This document shows, piece by piece, positions 44,811-59,800 of a stretch of DNA of 64,000 nucleotides. The notes under the pieces are model-generated. The model saw only the letters and a program-made list of their open reading frames with translations. It did no database searches and was not told the DNA's origin. Position numbers and translations under genes: made by a program. The stretch comes from Methylonatrum sp040877625. GTDB lineage: Bacteria; Pseudomonadota; Gammaproteobacteria; Nitrococcales; Aquisalimonadaceae. Location: NCBI GenBank assembly GCA_040877625.1, contig JBBDNK010000006.1, positions 93,268 to 157,267 on the forward strand, written 5' to 3'. Numbering within the stretch: position 1 is the first letter of the stretch; every line of letters begins with the position of its first letter.

Positions 44811-47800
44811 ATGCAAGGTCATGCCAGTTTAAATCGTGTCTATCGGCTTGTTTGGAACCAGGTGCTTGGGCTTTGGCAAGTGGCCTCGGAGCTGACCCGG
44901 GGGAAGAGCAAGGGCAGCGGCAGTCGAAGGCTGAAAGTGGCGGCGACCACGGTGGCGCTTTTGAGCGCGGGCGGATTGCATGCGGGTGGGCTTCCCAGTG
45001 GTGGGCAGGTAACGGCAGGCAGCGGCAGCATCAGCCAGTCCGGCAGCCAGATGACCATTGAACAATCCAGTGATCGCTTAGCCCTGGATTGGCAGGATTT
45101 TTCCATTGGCAAGGGTGCTCAGGTTGACTTTGTTCAACCGTCCTCGGCCTCCATCGCCCTCAATCGCGTTATCGGTTCGGACGTCTCGGTTATTCAGGGT
45201 GCGCTGAACGCCAACGGCCAAGTCATGTTGATCAACCCCAACGGGGTCTTGTTCAGCGGTTCCGCTCAGGTTGATGTGGGTGGGCTTGTGGCTTCTACAT
45301 TAACCATGAGTAACGAGGATTTTCTCGCCGGAAATTACAATTTCACGGGTGCCAGCAGTAACGCCGTTATCAATCAGGGCGCTATTCAGGCCGCGGCAGG
45401 CGGCTATGTGGCCCTGATTGCCGCGCGCATCGAGAACACCGGAACCATAGCCGTACCCGATGGCAGCGTCCTGATGGGCGCTGGCAGCCGGGTCACGCTT
45501 GATCTGGGTGGTCCGGTCAAACTTGAGGTGGAAGAAGCGGCAATTGATGCACTGATCCAGCAGGGGGGCGGCATCCGGGTTGATGGTGGTCTTGTGTACC
45601 TGACCGCCAGCGCCGCGGGAGACCTCGCCGCGACAGTTATTAATCAGACCGGCGTCATCGAGGCCCAGGCCCTGTCCGCGGATGCCAGCGGTCGGATTGT
45701 GCTGCTCGGCGAAGGCGGTGGCGTTGATGTGGCGGGCACGCTGGATACGCGGTCCGAGTTCGGTCAGGGCGGCCAGGTTTCCGTCACCGGTGAAGACGTG
45801 AACCTGTTGGCGGGAGCGCGGATTGATGCCTCCGGTATGGGTGGCGGCGGTGAGGTACTCATTGGTGGCGGCTACCAGGGAAATAACACCGATGTACGTA
45901 ATGCACGCACGACGTCCATTGACAGTGATGCCAGCATTCATGCCGATGCACTGATCCAGGGCGACGGCGGCACGGTGATTGTCTGGGCCGATGAACAAAC
46001 CGACTTTTTCGGGGAGATCAGCGCCCGAGGCGGGGAGCAGGGTGGTGACGGCGGCTTCGCCGAGGTGTCGGGCAAACGCCTGCTCAACTATCAGGGCCAG
46101 ACCGATCTGCGCGCACCCCTGGGGCAGACGGGAACGCTGCTACTGGATCCCTACAACATCACCATCCAGAGCATGGGCCCGGATTCCACTGACCTTGAAA
46201 ATGCACCCTTTACCGCCAGTGAAGACGATTCCATTCTCACGGTCAGCACCCTGCAGAACGCCTTGGGTTCCGCCAATGTAACGGTCTCAACCGGTGCTGG
46301 TGGCGGCCAGGAAGGCAATATCACTCTTGCCGATACCGTGGGCTGGTTTAGCGGAACCAAACTGACCCTGGATGCCGCCAACAACATTACGGTCAATGCG
46401 GATCTGTTTGCCATTAACGGTTCCATCGACTTTCAGGCGGGTGGCGGTATTTCCCAGCTCGGGGGCACCGAAATTCTGGTGGGTGGCGCCACGGTTTTAA
46501 GCGCTGGCGCTGGCGGCATCAGCCTTGGCTCTGCCTTGAATGAATTCACCGGTTCGGTCACGGCCACCACCGCCACTGGCGATATCACCCTGTCGAACGA
46601 CCGTAACCTGTTGCTGGGTGACTTTGTCGCCGGCGGTGCGGTTACCCTGGCAACCGGTTCCAACGGCTTTATTCAATCTGATGTGGGGCGAACCTTCGAG
46701 GCCGGTGGAATCACCAGCCTGACGTCTGATGGAACCGGTAATATCACCCTGGGAAGCATCGTTGGCCAGACGACGTTCTCGGCCCTGAGCACCAAAGGCG
46801 GCAACATTACGCTGACGGGTGATGACGGCTTGCTGTTCACGGAAACGGTGGCGACCACGGCCCTGGAGGACACGGGCATCGCCTCGGGAACGGTCACCAT
46901 TACCGCGGTCGATGACATTGAAGTGGCGGGGCGAATCTCGACGGAAGGTGCGGATAACGCGACGGGTGTGGGCTCTAACGCCGCGGCTGTGAACCTGACC
47001 AGTGTGAATGGCTCGCTGATTGTGGGCGAGATTTCCACGGACGGTGGTGATGCGGTCTCCGCCGGACCCGGCGACCCCGCGCCAAACCGTAACGGTGGTA
47101 ATGCTGGCAATATCAGCCTGCAGGCGTCCGCCGACAACGCCGGCACCATCACACTCAACGGTGACTTCTTCGCCATTGGCGGTGATTTCGCCGGTGACAG
47201 TACCCAGGGCCTGGGTGGGTTTATCTCCGTCAGGAGCCCATCCATCCTCACCGCCGACCGTGTGATGACCACCGGCGATACGGCGGGCAACATCGTGTTC
47301 GAGTCCACCATTGACTCGGATACCAGCGCGCGGCAATTGACGCTTTCGGCCGGACTGGGCTCCATCACTCTGGACGATAGCGTGGGTGGAATCGAGGCCC
47401 TGTCGGGTCTTGTCACTACCTCCCAGGCCGTCACCCGAATCAAGAACAACGTGACCACCAACAGTGCGGTGGGTGTGGATGTCACGTCGACCACCATTCG
47501 CCTGGGTAATGATGATGTGGCTAACGGTGATGGCACCATGACCATCGATACCCAGGCTGGTGACGGCGTGATCACGCTGACCACGCCCAATACGTATCTG
47601 GATGATGCCGTTACCATGACCCGCGGTGCGGGTGCCATCACCTTAAGCAACAACCTCCTCAGCAATGACGGTGAGCGAAACAATCTGACGTTCAACGGCG
47701 TTAATGGGGGTGCTGTCTCCGTCGGTGGTGACGTGGGTGGCGCCAGTGCCGGCGCAGCCACTCGGTTGGGCGATATTGCCATTGATAGCGTCACCGACCT

Positions 47801-50800
47801 GAGCCTGGATCAGAACGTCAGTGCCGCGAGCCTGATCTCGCTCAATGGCACCGGCAAGATCACCCTGGCCACACCGGGGAGCACGACGGCAAAGCACTGG
47901 TACGACGGTATTCAGGGATTCCAGATCGCCACCGACGGCACTCACGTCGGTGGCCTGGCGAATCCCGGCAATATTTCCATCCGCGACAGTATCTCCCTGA
48001 GTGCTGCCGCGGCGCCGCTGAGCATCTCCGCCAGTGGTGGCACCCTCGGCCTCTTCTCCGCGCTGTCCACCGACAGCGGCGCCATGAGTCTGCACGCACA
48101 AGGCACTCTGACCTTCGGGCTCGGCTCCGATCTGCAGAGCACCGGCGGTTTGATCACGGCGAGCAGTGACGGGGCAAGTGCAGTGGGTATCAATCAGCTG
48201 CGGACGACGGGTACCCCCAACACCACCAGCCAGATCAATGCAGGCTCCGGCAAGATTCGCATGGACGGCGGCGGCGCCCAGATAACTCTCAATGGTGGAC
48301 TTACCTCCACGGATAACGATTCAACGGATACGCCGGCAATACAGATAATCAATGCCGACGGCGTGGTGGTCCGCACAGTCACGGCCCAGACCGGATCCCT
48401 GCAGATCGGCCTCCCGGGGCAGCGCATTGCCGGGACCATCAGCCAGGCCAGCGCGGGGAGTGAGCGGCTCGATATCGCCGAGTTGACGCTGGCCTCGGAC
48501 GCCTCGATCAGCATCAACAACTCCAACAACATCATCGATCGCCTGGGCGATATCTCCCTCGGGGATGCGCTTCAGATCATCGCCCGGGGGCGATCCGCGG
48601 GGCTGGAGCTTACCGGTGACGTGACGGCCACATCCGTCGACATCAGAACCGGCAACGGTGCGCTGGTGCTCGGTGACCGCAACGTGACCTCCACGGAGGG
48701 CAACGTTCTTCTGGGCGGCAGGGGCATGACCCAGTCCGCGGCCTCCACCATCACCTCCGCCGGGACCGTGGAGTTACGCGGTTTCGACGTGAACAATGTC
48801 GGTAGCCGGGGCGCAGTCACACTGGCCGGTGACATTGTCGCCGCGAGCACGAATTCCGGCGCTGCCGTCACCATTCGCGGCACGTCCACACTCGCGCTTG
48901 GCAATATAACGGCCGGTACGGATGAGAATCGGGGTGGTCTGCGCCTCGGCGTTGGCACCACGCAGGATGGCAATGCCAGTAATCAGTCACTGGAGATCAT
49001 CGGCTCCATTTCCCAGTATGAGGGTACGCGGCTGCTCGTCGACACCCTGGGGGTGAATACCCGGGGGCAGGTGGATCTGAACAATGCTGGCAACGAATTC
49101 GCTGCTATCGGCCATGTGCGCCGGAACGGCGCTTTCAACCTCCTCGATAGCGAGGGCGGGCTGAACCTGATTGGCAACATGAACGTCGGCAGCGTCAACA
49201 GCGCGGTTTCCCTCACCACGCCGGGCCTTCTCAATCTCGGTAACCAAACCCTGTTCGGAACAGCGTTTACGCTGGATAGCGGGTCCGCCCTGGCTGATAC
49301 CGATATATCCATCAGCAGTTCCGGTGGACAGGTGAGCGCCATTTATGGTGCCGGCGACCTGGTCATCAACCCCAACGGTGGACATGTTTCGCTTGCCGGC
49401 GGTCTTTACGCCGGGGGTAGCGATCGCGTCTTCATCTACGATGCAAACAATGTCGAGTTGGGGCGGGTCAACGCGAACCCGGGTAACGCCAGCCGCCTCG
49501 GGGTGCTGGAGCTCGGCACCGTGGCCGATCCCGTTCGTGGAGATGTCACCCGTCTCAATGGTTTCCTCGGGGTGAATACCCTGATCGGCCAGGTGGATGG
49601 CTCCTTTACCTTTACCAACAATAACAATGTTGTTCGGACTATCGGTTCCGCGACCCAGGGGTTCCGGGCAGATGCCGGCTTTACCCTGCGCAACGATCTA
49701 CTGCTCAACATCAATGAGCTGACCGCTGCCAGCGGCAGCATTTCCATCAACAACAACCGCGATGCGACTATCCGGAGCGACATCGTCATCAACGCAGGTG
49801 CGGTGGTCAGTGCCAACGTTGCAGGCGAGGGTTCTGTCGCGCTGGCGGGCAAGGCAGTCACCGTCAATGGCCGGATTGAAGCAGGCACGGGTGATCCGTT
49901 GGCGGTGAACCAGTTCGGTGTTCAGATCGGGGCGTCGGAAGGGATTACAGTGGCGGCAGGCGGGGAGATCGAGGCCCAGGGCGGCGGGACGATCACGCTT
50001 CAGACTGAGAAGGCCGTGGTGGAGTCCGCGGAGCGCTCCGTCGTGGTCGACGGCAGCGTGCTGGGTGGCGCTGGCGGCATTGAATTAGAGGCCGACGGCG
50101 GCATCACTCTGGGCGCCGACGGTGTGGTCAATGCCCTGGACGGTGGCGTGCGTCTCATCGCCAAACGGATTGAAACCGGTGGACAGCGGGGCATTACGCT
50201 GGCGGGCGAGGTCAGCGCCGGAGCTGATGGAATCGGTATGCACTCCGGTGCCTTCATTCAGCAAAATGGCGGCCTTCTTGCGACCACTGGGGCGTTGTTC
50301 GGCCTGACGGCAACGGGTGGTACGAGCGTTGATGGCGGCAATCCGTCGGCACAGGAGAATGTCATTCTCACCGGCCCCAATACCCTTGCGGGCCTGGGGC
50401 CGTTCGTTATTCAGAATGTCGATGGCAACGTCGATCCTCGACTGTTTGATCTAAACGATGTTGATGGTGGTCTGAACCTTGAAGGCGCCATCCGCAACAG
50501 TAATGGCAGCATTCAGATTGGTACCCAGGGAGGGGTGCTGGCCCTCAACGAACACGATCTCTCCGCCGGTTCGGATTCGGTGGAAGGTGCCAACATCACC
50601 CTGGTTGGCCGTGGCATTACCCAGGATTCCGGCGCAACCATCAGTGTGAATGGCACCTCCACCAACACCGGCGGCACCATTCTCTTGCAAGGACATGATG
50701 GCGTCGAGGCCGGCTCCATCGCCATGACCGGTATTCTGGAGACGTTCAGCGGCTCCAACACGGCCATCACCTTGCGTGGCAGCCTGGCACTGCAATTGCC

Positions 50801-53800
50801 CGAGATCCGCGCCACCAGAGGCACACTGGTGCTGGGTGACAGCGCTGTCCTTGAAAACGAAGTCAACGTGGGGCGCATCGAGGGGGGGATCACTCAGGCG
50901 GAGAACACCACCTTGCAGGTCAGCAATCTGGTGGTGGATGCTGAAAGCACGGCGGTGCTGGCAAACGACGGCAACGTTCTCGAGACCCTGGGACGTATCC
51001 AGTCGGGCGATCTCAACCTGAAGAACAGCCGGACGGTTGATCCCGGCGCCGTGGGCCTGACCCTCAATGACAACATCAGCAGCACGGGCGGCGTGCGCCT
51101 CGATACCACGGGTATACTGAGCGTCAATACCCGCAATATTTCCGCCAGCGGTGATGTTGCCCTGCTGGGCATCGGCATCTCCCAGGCCGGGGCATCCACG
51201 GTAAACGCCGATGCCGGCGAGATCCTGGTGGACGGCGGCGGCGAAAGCATCAATCTGGCCGGTACCGTCACCACCGATAACGCCACCGCCAGTGCCCTGC
51301 GTGTTGTTGACGGCGCCCAGGTCACCCTGGGCACTTTGAGTGCCGCCGCAGGCACCGTTACCCTGGGTCAGGCCGGCGGACAGATCACCGACACCATTAC
51401 CCAGGTGGGCGTCGCCCCGATCTTGACCGCGAACACCCTGGCTGGCGACACCACCGGTACCGTTACCCTGCTGACCACCCGCGTGGGTAACCTGGGGCCG
51501 TTCACCACGACCAACAACTTCACTCTGCTGGATCAAGGGGCGGATGCCGGTCTGGCCGGTTTGACCTTCGTTGGTGATGTCACCACCGGTGGCACCACGC
51601 GCATCGAGACCACCCAGGGACTGCTGGATCTGGCGACGTTCTCGCTGGATACCACCGCGGGTACCGACGGTACACCGAATGCAGTCATTCTGGCCGGCGG
51701 CGTAGGCGTCTCACAAACTTACGATGCCGAAACCGGCGCATCGGACAGTGCCATCACTGCCACCACCGCCAGTGTTGATGGTGGCGCCAGTTCCATTGCT
51801 CTGGGCAGTGCCGGCAACGATTTCACCGGCCAGGTGGCACTGACCTCCACGGGTACCCAGGTCACGATCCGTGACGCCAACGAGCTGATCCTGGACAATT
51901 TCGACGATACCCTGGGAGATGACACGTCCATCCTGGCCATCGCCGGCCAGCGTTTGTCCCTGGCGGAGGACAACATCACCACGGGTGCCGGCAACATAGA
52001 TTTCCGGTCCCTCAACGGCACTCTGGGCACGCGTGGCAACATCACCACCGGTAGTGGAGATGTGAGTCTGCTGAGCTCCGGGGTCCTTACCCTGAATGGC
52101 GTGGTGGTCTCCACCTCCGGCGACATCACGATTACCGGCTCAAGCATTGCCAGCCGCAGTGGCGCCGGCGACAGGATCCAGACCAGCGGCAGCGGAAACA
52201 TCAGCCTCGAAGCCACGGTGGGTAACTTCACCCAGGGCGGCGACGTCCCTTACATCACCGAGAGCGGCGATATCACCATCACCGCCCTGGGCGGTTCCGC
52301 CAACCTGGCGTCCCTGCAATCGCTATCCGGCGCCCTGGTTGTGGTCGCCGGCGGCAACGTGACGCAACAGGGGGGCATCCCCATTACGGTGGGTGCAGTG
52401 GATGTCACCACCCGGCTTGATACGGGTGGTGACATCACGCTCACGTCCTCCAGCAACAGTGTCGATTTTGTCAGCTTGCGCAGCCTGAACGGGGACGGCG
52501 ATGCCGCTGCCGACGGCACTATCCAGTATCTGGATTCCGCGGGCTTTGCGGTGCGCGAGATCGAGACCACCGGCAACGTCACCCTGGCTGGCGGCGATGA
52601 CATCACCACCGATACGGACATCGGTCCCGGTACCATCATTGCTGATCACCTGGTCGCACGTACCTTGAGCGACGCAGGTGCGGATATTCACCTGACCGGC
52701 GCGAACAGTGTGTCAAGCATCGATCTTCGAGCCCGCAACCTGGCCAACAGCGCAGACGCCGCGGGCGGCATCACATTCACCGATAGTGACGGCTTCGATG
52801 TGGTGGAGATCCGCACCACGGATGATGTGCTGCTCACCGCGGACGGCGCGGTCAGCCAATCCGGTGAAAACGGTATCCGCGCGGCAGGCCTGGGCCTGTC
52901 AGGCAGCGGCAGCTTTACCCTGGATGAGCAGGATGGCGCCGGACCCACCAACCGTGTCAGCACCTTTGCTTCCGATGCCACCGGAGATGTGGACTTCAAG
53001 TCGCAATTCGCTCTCACTATCGGCGACGTCAACCCCAGTGGCGTCACCACCGGCGGCGCGGACTTTACGGTGTCCGCCCCCAGCATCGACGCCAGTAGCG
53101 CCACCATTGATACGCGCTCCACGGCCGAGGGCGGCAATGCGGGTGCGGTGTCCATGACCACCACGGGACAGGGCGCCGACGGCAATCTCACCGCGGGTGA
53201 GATTCTCACGTCCGGCAGCGATGCCGGGGCTTCCACCAATGTCGATGGCGGCGACGCAGGCCAGATTACGCTGACGGCCTCCGGGTCCGCCCTGACCATT
53301 GCCGGGGCCATCTCCGCCCGCGGTGGTGCCGGCGATGGCGCCGGCGCCAACGGTGCGGACGGGCTGCTGCAGACGAGCGCGGCCAGTGGAGCGGTCACCC
53401 AGGTCGCTGCCGCCGCCAATGCCATTGATGTGGGTACCGTCCGCATTGTTGCGGCCGCCACGTCGGCGCTGCTGAATACGGACAATACCGTTGATCATCT
53501 GGCCGCTACCCTTGGCGGCCAGGACGAGAACTTCACCTTCCGCAATGGCGCTGACCTCTCCGTCGGCGTCACCGATGGAGGGGTTATCGGATTATCCACG
53601 GATGGCGGCTTCATCGACCTGCTCACCACCGGCGCCATTACCCTGGCCACCGATGCCACGGTTACCACGCAAGGTGGCGATTTCACCAGCGCAGGCACTG
53701 ATTTCACGTCAAACGGCGGCGCCACTGTCTCCACCACCGGTGGCAATATCGTTCTTGATGGGCATAGCGGCCATGTGCTGATCGGCGCTGATATCACCAC

Positions 53801-56800
53801 CGCCGGTGGCGATTTCACGGCGACGGATATCGGCAGTTTCGATTCCACCGCCGCCACCGTTTCCCTGGAGGGCAGCATCAACAGCTCGGCCGGCACCCTG
53901 GTCATTTCCACTGCGGGTTCCGGTGATCTTGCAACTGGCGCTCTTGATACGCGCGGTGGTGTTGATGACGGCGGCGCCGGTGAGGTGGGTGGTGACATCT
54001 CCCTCAATGCCGGTGGCGTGCTCCTTACCAACAGTATCGATACCCGCGGCACGGTGAGTTCCGGCGATGCAACCGCCGGCGGACGGGGCGGCAATATCAC
54101 CCTGAGTGCCGGCACGCGCATCGATCTGAACGGTGACATGAACACCACGGGCGGTGGTGCGGGCGGGACCCAGGCCCAGGGCGGAAACGTCACCTTGAAC
54201 GATCAGGCGAATCTGCTTTCCGACGTCACCATTAACACCGGCGCCAGCGCCGGCACCGTGACCTTCCAGGACACCCTGGACGGCAGCTTCAACCTGGACG
54301 TGGCCGCGGGGACCGGCCAGGCCGGCTTCCTTGGTGCGGTGGGTGCCACCGATAAGCTGGCTTTGCTGAACGTCACCGCCGGCACCATCAATCTGCATCA
54401 AATCACTATGGACACCATCGGCGCTCAGACCTATACCGGCGACGTGGTGCTGCAGGGCGACGCCACACTGACTGCCGACGATGCCGACATCACCTTCACC
54501 GGTAGGGTGGACAGTGATGATGCATCGATGGCACGGGACCTGATTCTGGCTGCCGGTGCGGGCCACGTATCCTTCGGCGGCCGGGTAGGTGAGACCGCGG
54601 CCCTGGATGCACTTGATGTGACGGCGGCCACCATCAAGCTTGATGGCGAGACCGTGGAGACCGTCGGCGCGCAGCAGTACGCCGGGGCCGTCGTGCTCGG
54701 TGCGGATACCGCCCTGACGGCTACGGATGCCGACATCGCGTTTGCCCAGACCGTGGACAGCGCCAGCGGCCAGACCCATGACCTGACCCTGGCCACCGGT
54801 ACCGGCGCAGCCATTCTCGGCGGCGCGGTGGGCAACACCGACGCGGTGAACACCCTTGATGTGGCCGCAGCCAGCATCAACCTGGCTGGCGGGACCGTGA
54901 ACACCGTCAGTACCCAACAGTATTCCGGCGCCGTGGTCCTTGAAACCGATACCACCTTGACGGCCACGGATGCCGACATCACGTTTAACCAGACCGTGGA
55001 CAGCGCCCTCGGCCAGACGCAAAACCTGACTCTGGCCACCGGCACTGGCGCAGCTACCTTCGGCGGCCGTCTGGGTAATACCGATGCGCTCAACGCCCTT
55101 GAAGTGGCCGCGGCCACCATCAACCTGCATGGCGAAACCGTCGAGACCGCCGGCGCCCAGCAATATGCCGGCGCCGTCGTGTTGGGCGCGGATGCCACGC
55201 TGACCACCACGGATGCCGACATCACCTTCACCGGCACCGTGGACGGTGATGACCAGCCAACCGCCCGCAATCTGACCCTGGCTACCGGAGCTGCTGACGT
55301 TTTCCTGAACGGCGCCGCGGGCAGTTCGCTGAATGGTCCACTGGGCGCGGTCACTATCAGCAGTGCCCGCGACGTCACGGCCGCCGCCATCACGGCGGAC
55401 ACATTGATCCAGACAGCCGGCACGGGTACCACCATCCTGAACGGCGCCGTCGATCTGAGCGGCAACGCGGCCCTTGCCGGGAACGCCTTCATCATTAATG
55501 AATCCATGACTGCCGACGGCAGCATGACGGTAACCAATGCCGGCCTCTTCAGCACTGCGGCGGCCGGTGATATCGCCGCGGCCAATGGATTTACCCAGAA
55601 CGGTCTTGGCAGCAGTGAACTGGCCGGGGACATAACCACCCAGGATGCGGCCATTGCCTTCGCGACGGACACCGTGCTGACGGGTGACATTGCCATGCAG
55701 ACCCTGGCAGACGGCAACGGAGAGACCGGCCTGACCGCGTCCATTGAGTTAAGCGGCAAAATCGACAGCGATTCCCTGTCGCCCCGCAGCCTGACATTGT
55801 CTGCCGGCGCAGGCGGCATCTCCCTCGGTGATGCCGTGGGCGGCACGGAGAATCTGGGCACGCTGAGTCTGCTGTCCGCCGGAGGCATTACCCAGGCGCC
55901 ATCCGCAGCCATCATCGCCGACAAGCTGTCCATTCAGGCAGATGAGTCGGTGATACTGAACAACACCGGAAACACGGTGGATGTCCTGGCAGCGAGTCTT
56001 CTGAACGGTGCGGATCTTGCTTACACCGACAGCACCGGATTCGTCATCGGCGCGGTGGATACGGGTCTGCTGGTTGATACGGGCAATGGCCCGGAAAGCC
56101 TGGTGATCAAGGGTCTCACCGAGACCGTGCCATCCGGACAGGCGGGCTCGTCTTCGGTGGCGCTGATCATCGGTGGGCCTCTCACGCAGGACGTAGGCAG
56201 CACCGTTCGTATTGGTGGCAATCTCAGTATTGATACCACCGCCTTCAACCGCGCCGACGTACGTATCAGCAACAGCAGCGTTGACGGAACCGAACTGGGG
56301 GAAACCCTGGTGGGTGGGGACTTCACCCTGGACAGCAGCGGCGAGATCACCCAGGCCGACGGTACCAATCTGCGAGTGGGTGGCCGCTTCGATACCCCGG
56401 ACAGCGGCCTGGTGCAGGGCGGCAGCAGCGACAATTTCATTGGTGATTCCGGCGGTGGCCTGGACGGCAACGAAATCCGCCTGCGTGGCGTGATCACGCT
56501 GGAGATGGATGGCAATGATCTGAGAGCCACGGCAGTGCGCGATGGCGGCGGCACCGATCAGGTGACCGTGGATTCCACCCTGGAAGACGGCATCAGCATA
56601 GTCAGTGACTCCGGGGTCAGCAGCCTGGAAGTTACTGACCAGGAAGCCGGCTTTGCCATTGATCTGGGTGAGGGCAACGACATCGGTGGAACCCTCTCGG
56701 TGACCACCGCCGGTACCTACAGTGCTGACGGCGACGAGAGCATTACCGGCATCCTGTTCGGCGGCGCCTTGAACCTGGCTGGGCCTGTAAGTTTCATGGT

Positions 56801-59800
56801 TCAGGCATCCACGTCCAACGGCGCCTCCCTGGTTGACGGTGCGGGCGCGTTCTATGGCAATGAAGCCAATATCTTCGGTGGCGCGGTTTCCATCTCCGCG
56901 CCCACGGATATGAACGTCGTGCTGGGCAGTCAAGGTAATCTGGAGCTGGGGGCCATCGGCGGCGCCCGGGTCGATCTCATCGGCTACACCGATGGCAGCG
57001 GCAATCTGCCTGCGCTGAGTCAGAGTGGCCAGATCAATGCGGCGGAACTGCGCATACAGGACTTCGCCTCGGTTACCCTGAACCGGTCCAACCGGGTAGG
57101 CGTGCTTGCCACCCTGGGCATCACCGATGCCTTCAGCTTCCGATTTGGCGCGGACCATACCGCCGGCGTCATGAATCAGATAGGGACCGTGGGTGATGCC
57201 GAGGGTATCAGCACGGTCAACGGACCGATTACGCTGCTCTCCGCTTTCGATTTCGGCATTGCCGCGGACCTCAATAGCGGCACGGCGAGCACCACCATTA
57301 CCGCAACCGGTGACCGGGATCTTTTCCTTCACGCCACCCCGGATGCCGGACTGAACGGGCTTGTGCTCAGCAACGCGGAGCTTGCCCGAATCACGGCAGG
57401 CGAGACGCGCTTTGAAGCTCAGGGCGCCGGGGTTGTCGGCGTGGACGGCATCAGCTTCGCCGCCAGCAATGGATCCCTGCTGCTGCAGGCCAACGGCATT
57501 GAACTGGCCGGCACCGTGGATACCGTGGGTGCGGATCTCACCGTTGATGGCAATGTCACTCTGACCGATGCCACCCAGGTGAGCACCGGTGCGGCATCGG
57601 ACGGTGACATCCGTTTCCTCGGTACCGTGGATTCCACGGAGAACGGTGGTGGCGGCCTGGGGCATGCCCTGGTGCTGGATGCGGGCCTCGGCGACATCAC
57701 TCTAAATGGTGCCGTGGGCGCCAGCCAGCGTCTGGCCAGCATCAGCGCGACTGCAGCCACCATGATGTTGGCTGATGCCGCCACCAGCGGCAGCCAGAAC
57801 TACCAGGCCGACGACGCGATCAACTCCAACGGCAGCCATGTCAGTGAAGGCGGCGCCATCAGCTTTGACGGCCCGCTGCTGCTGAACAGCAACACCCTGG
57901 TGGATACCACCAATGCCGGCGCCGCACCCGACGGAGCCGAGGTGTCATTCACCGGTACCGTTAACGGCGCAGGCGAGGGCACCCAGGGCCTGGATATCAA
58001 GGGCGACGCCATCTTCAACGCCGCAGTGGGCGGCGACAATGCGCTGGCCTCCCTGGAAGTGAGTGGCGCCACCAGCCTTGCGGCCGATGTGCTGACCTTG
58101 AGTGTGGATGACGGATCGGGGGATCAGATCTACGGCGGCACCCTGACCCTGACGGATAACGTTCTGCTCGATACCGGTGCCGCTGGCGGCAACATACAGG
58201 CCGGTTCCTTGGTGGGTAATGCTCACAACCTGACCCTTCGCTCCGGCCTGGGAACCACCCTGGTCACTGACGGCGCTACGGGGATCGACACCCTCACCCT
58301 GCAGTCCGATGCGGCATCCTCCACCGGTAGCGTGACCGTAAACGGTCTGCTATCGGCTAACAGCCTGATCACCTTCGCCCGGGCCTACGAGGTCAATCTC
58401 CAGGGCGGTGATATAGCCAATGCGGTTACCTTCCTGAACACCGGCGGCGTTTCCCTGGGTAACGCCGGCTGGGTGTTCCAGGGCGGGCTGACCAGTATGG
58501 CAAGCGTCACCACACTGGCTGGCAGCATCAGCACCGATGACGAGGACATCGCGCTGGACGCCGTGCTTTTGGCGGGTGATACGGTGCTGAATAGTGGCAA
58601 TGGCACTGGCAATATTGCCGTTGAATCCATCACCGGTGCTGATAACGATCTGACTTTGGTCTCCGGTGCAGGCACTACCACGGTCAGCGGTAATGCCGCC
58701 GGCATCAAAGATCTGACCGTGCAAAATGACCAGGTCACCGCCACCGGGGCCGTTGCCTTCCTGGGCGACCTCACCGCGGCGTCGCTGACCACCTTCGGCC
58801 AGAACCACGCCGTTGTCCTGGCAGGCAGCTCGGTGAACATGATCGAGGCCACCACCTTCCTGAATACCGGGGCCCTGACCCTGGGCGATGGAGCCAGCGA
58901 TGTGCTGACCTTTGCCGGCGGTCTCACCACCACCGGCAGCGCCAGCAATCCAGGCACCGTGACGCTGGCCGGCACCATCGCCACCACCGACACGGCCATG
59001 ATGCTGGGAGAGGTGAGTCTGGCAGGGGATACCAGCCTCAAGTCCGGCACTGGCACCATCACCACCGCCGCCGTGACGGACGGCGGTGACGCTCATGCCT
59101 TGTCCCTTGGCGATGCCTCCCAGTCCGGTGCCATCATGCTCACGGGTAATTTGTCCGTGGACGCACTCAACACCTTTGATGGCGCCTACGATGTTAGCCT
59201 GACCGGCTCCGCCAACAACGTCGAATCCGCCACCACGTTCTTCAATACCGGGTCTCTGACACTGGGCGATGCCGCCAGTGACAGCAATACCTTCCGCAAT
59301 GGCCTTACCGCCGAGGCGCAAAGCGAGATCAACCTGGCGGGCACCCTTGAGACGGTGAACAGCGCCATCACCCTGGGCGCCGTGACCCTCACGGCAGACA
59401 GCACCCTGGCCAGCGGCAGTGCCGACCTGACCCTGACGGATGCCCTGGAAGGCGGCTTCAGCCTTGCGCTGAACAGCGGCGGCACGACCAACCTGAGCGG
59501 CGCTGTTGGCGGCGGTTCTGCCCTGACTGCACTCACCACCGATGCACCAGGAAACACCACCGTGGAATCCGCCGTGCTCAACGTGAGTGGGGCGCTGACG
59601 TTCAATGACGGCGTTACCTTCACCAACAACAGCACGGTGTCTTCGGACTCCCTGGTCTTGAGCTCCACGCTGGCGGCTGGCGCCAACGACCTCACCCTGG
59701 TGACCAATGCCATCAGCCTGGGTGGCGCGGTCACCGGCAGCGGTGATCTGGTGATTCGATCTGACGTTGCGGATACCACCATCGGCATTGCCGGTGGCGC

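Noticed and set aside
44793..44811. TTG at 44793 as the giant gene's start
   Set aside because: AGGAG at 44801-44805 is inside that extension and correctly spaced for ATG 44811, which gives the normal signal-peptide N-terminus.
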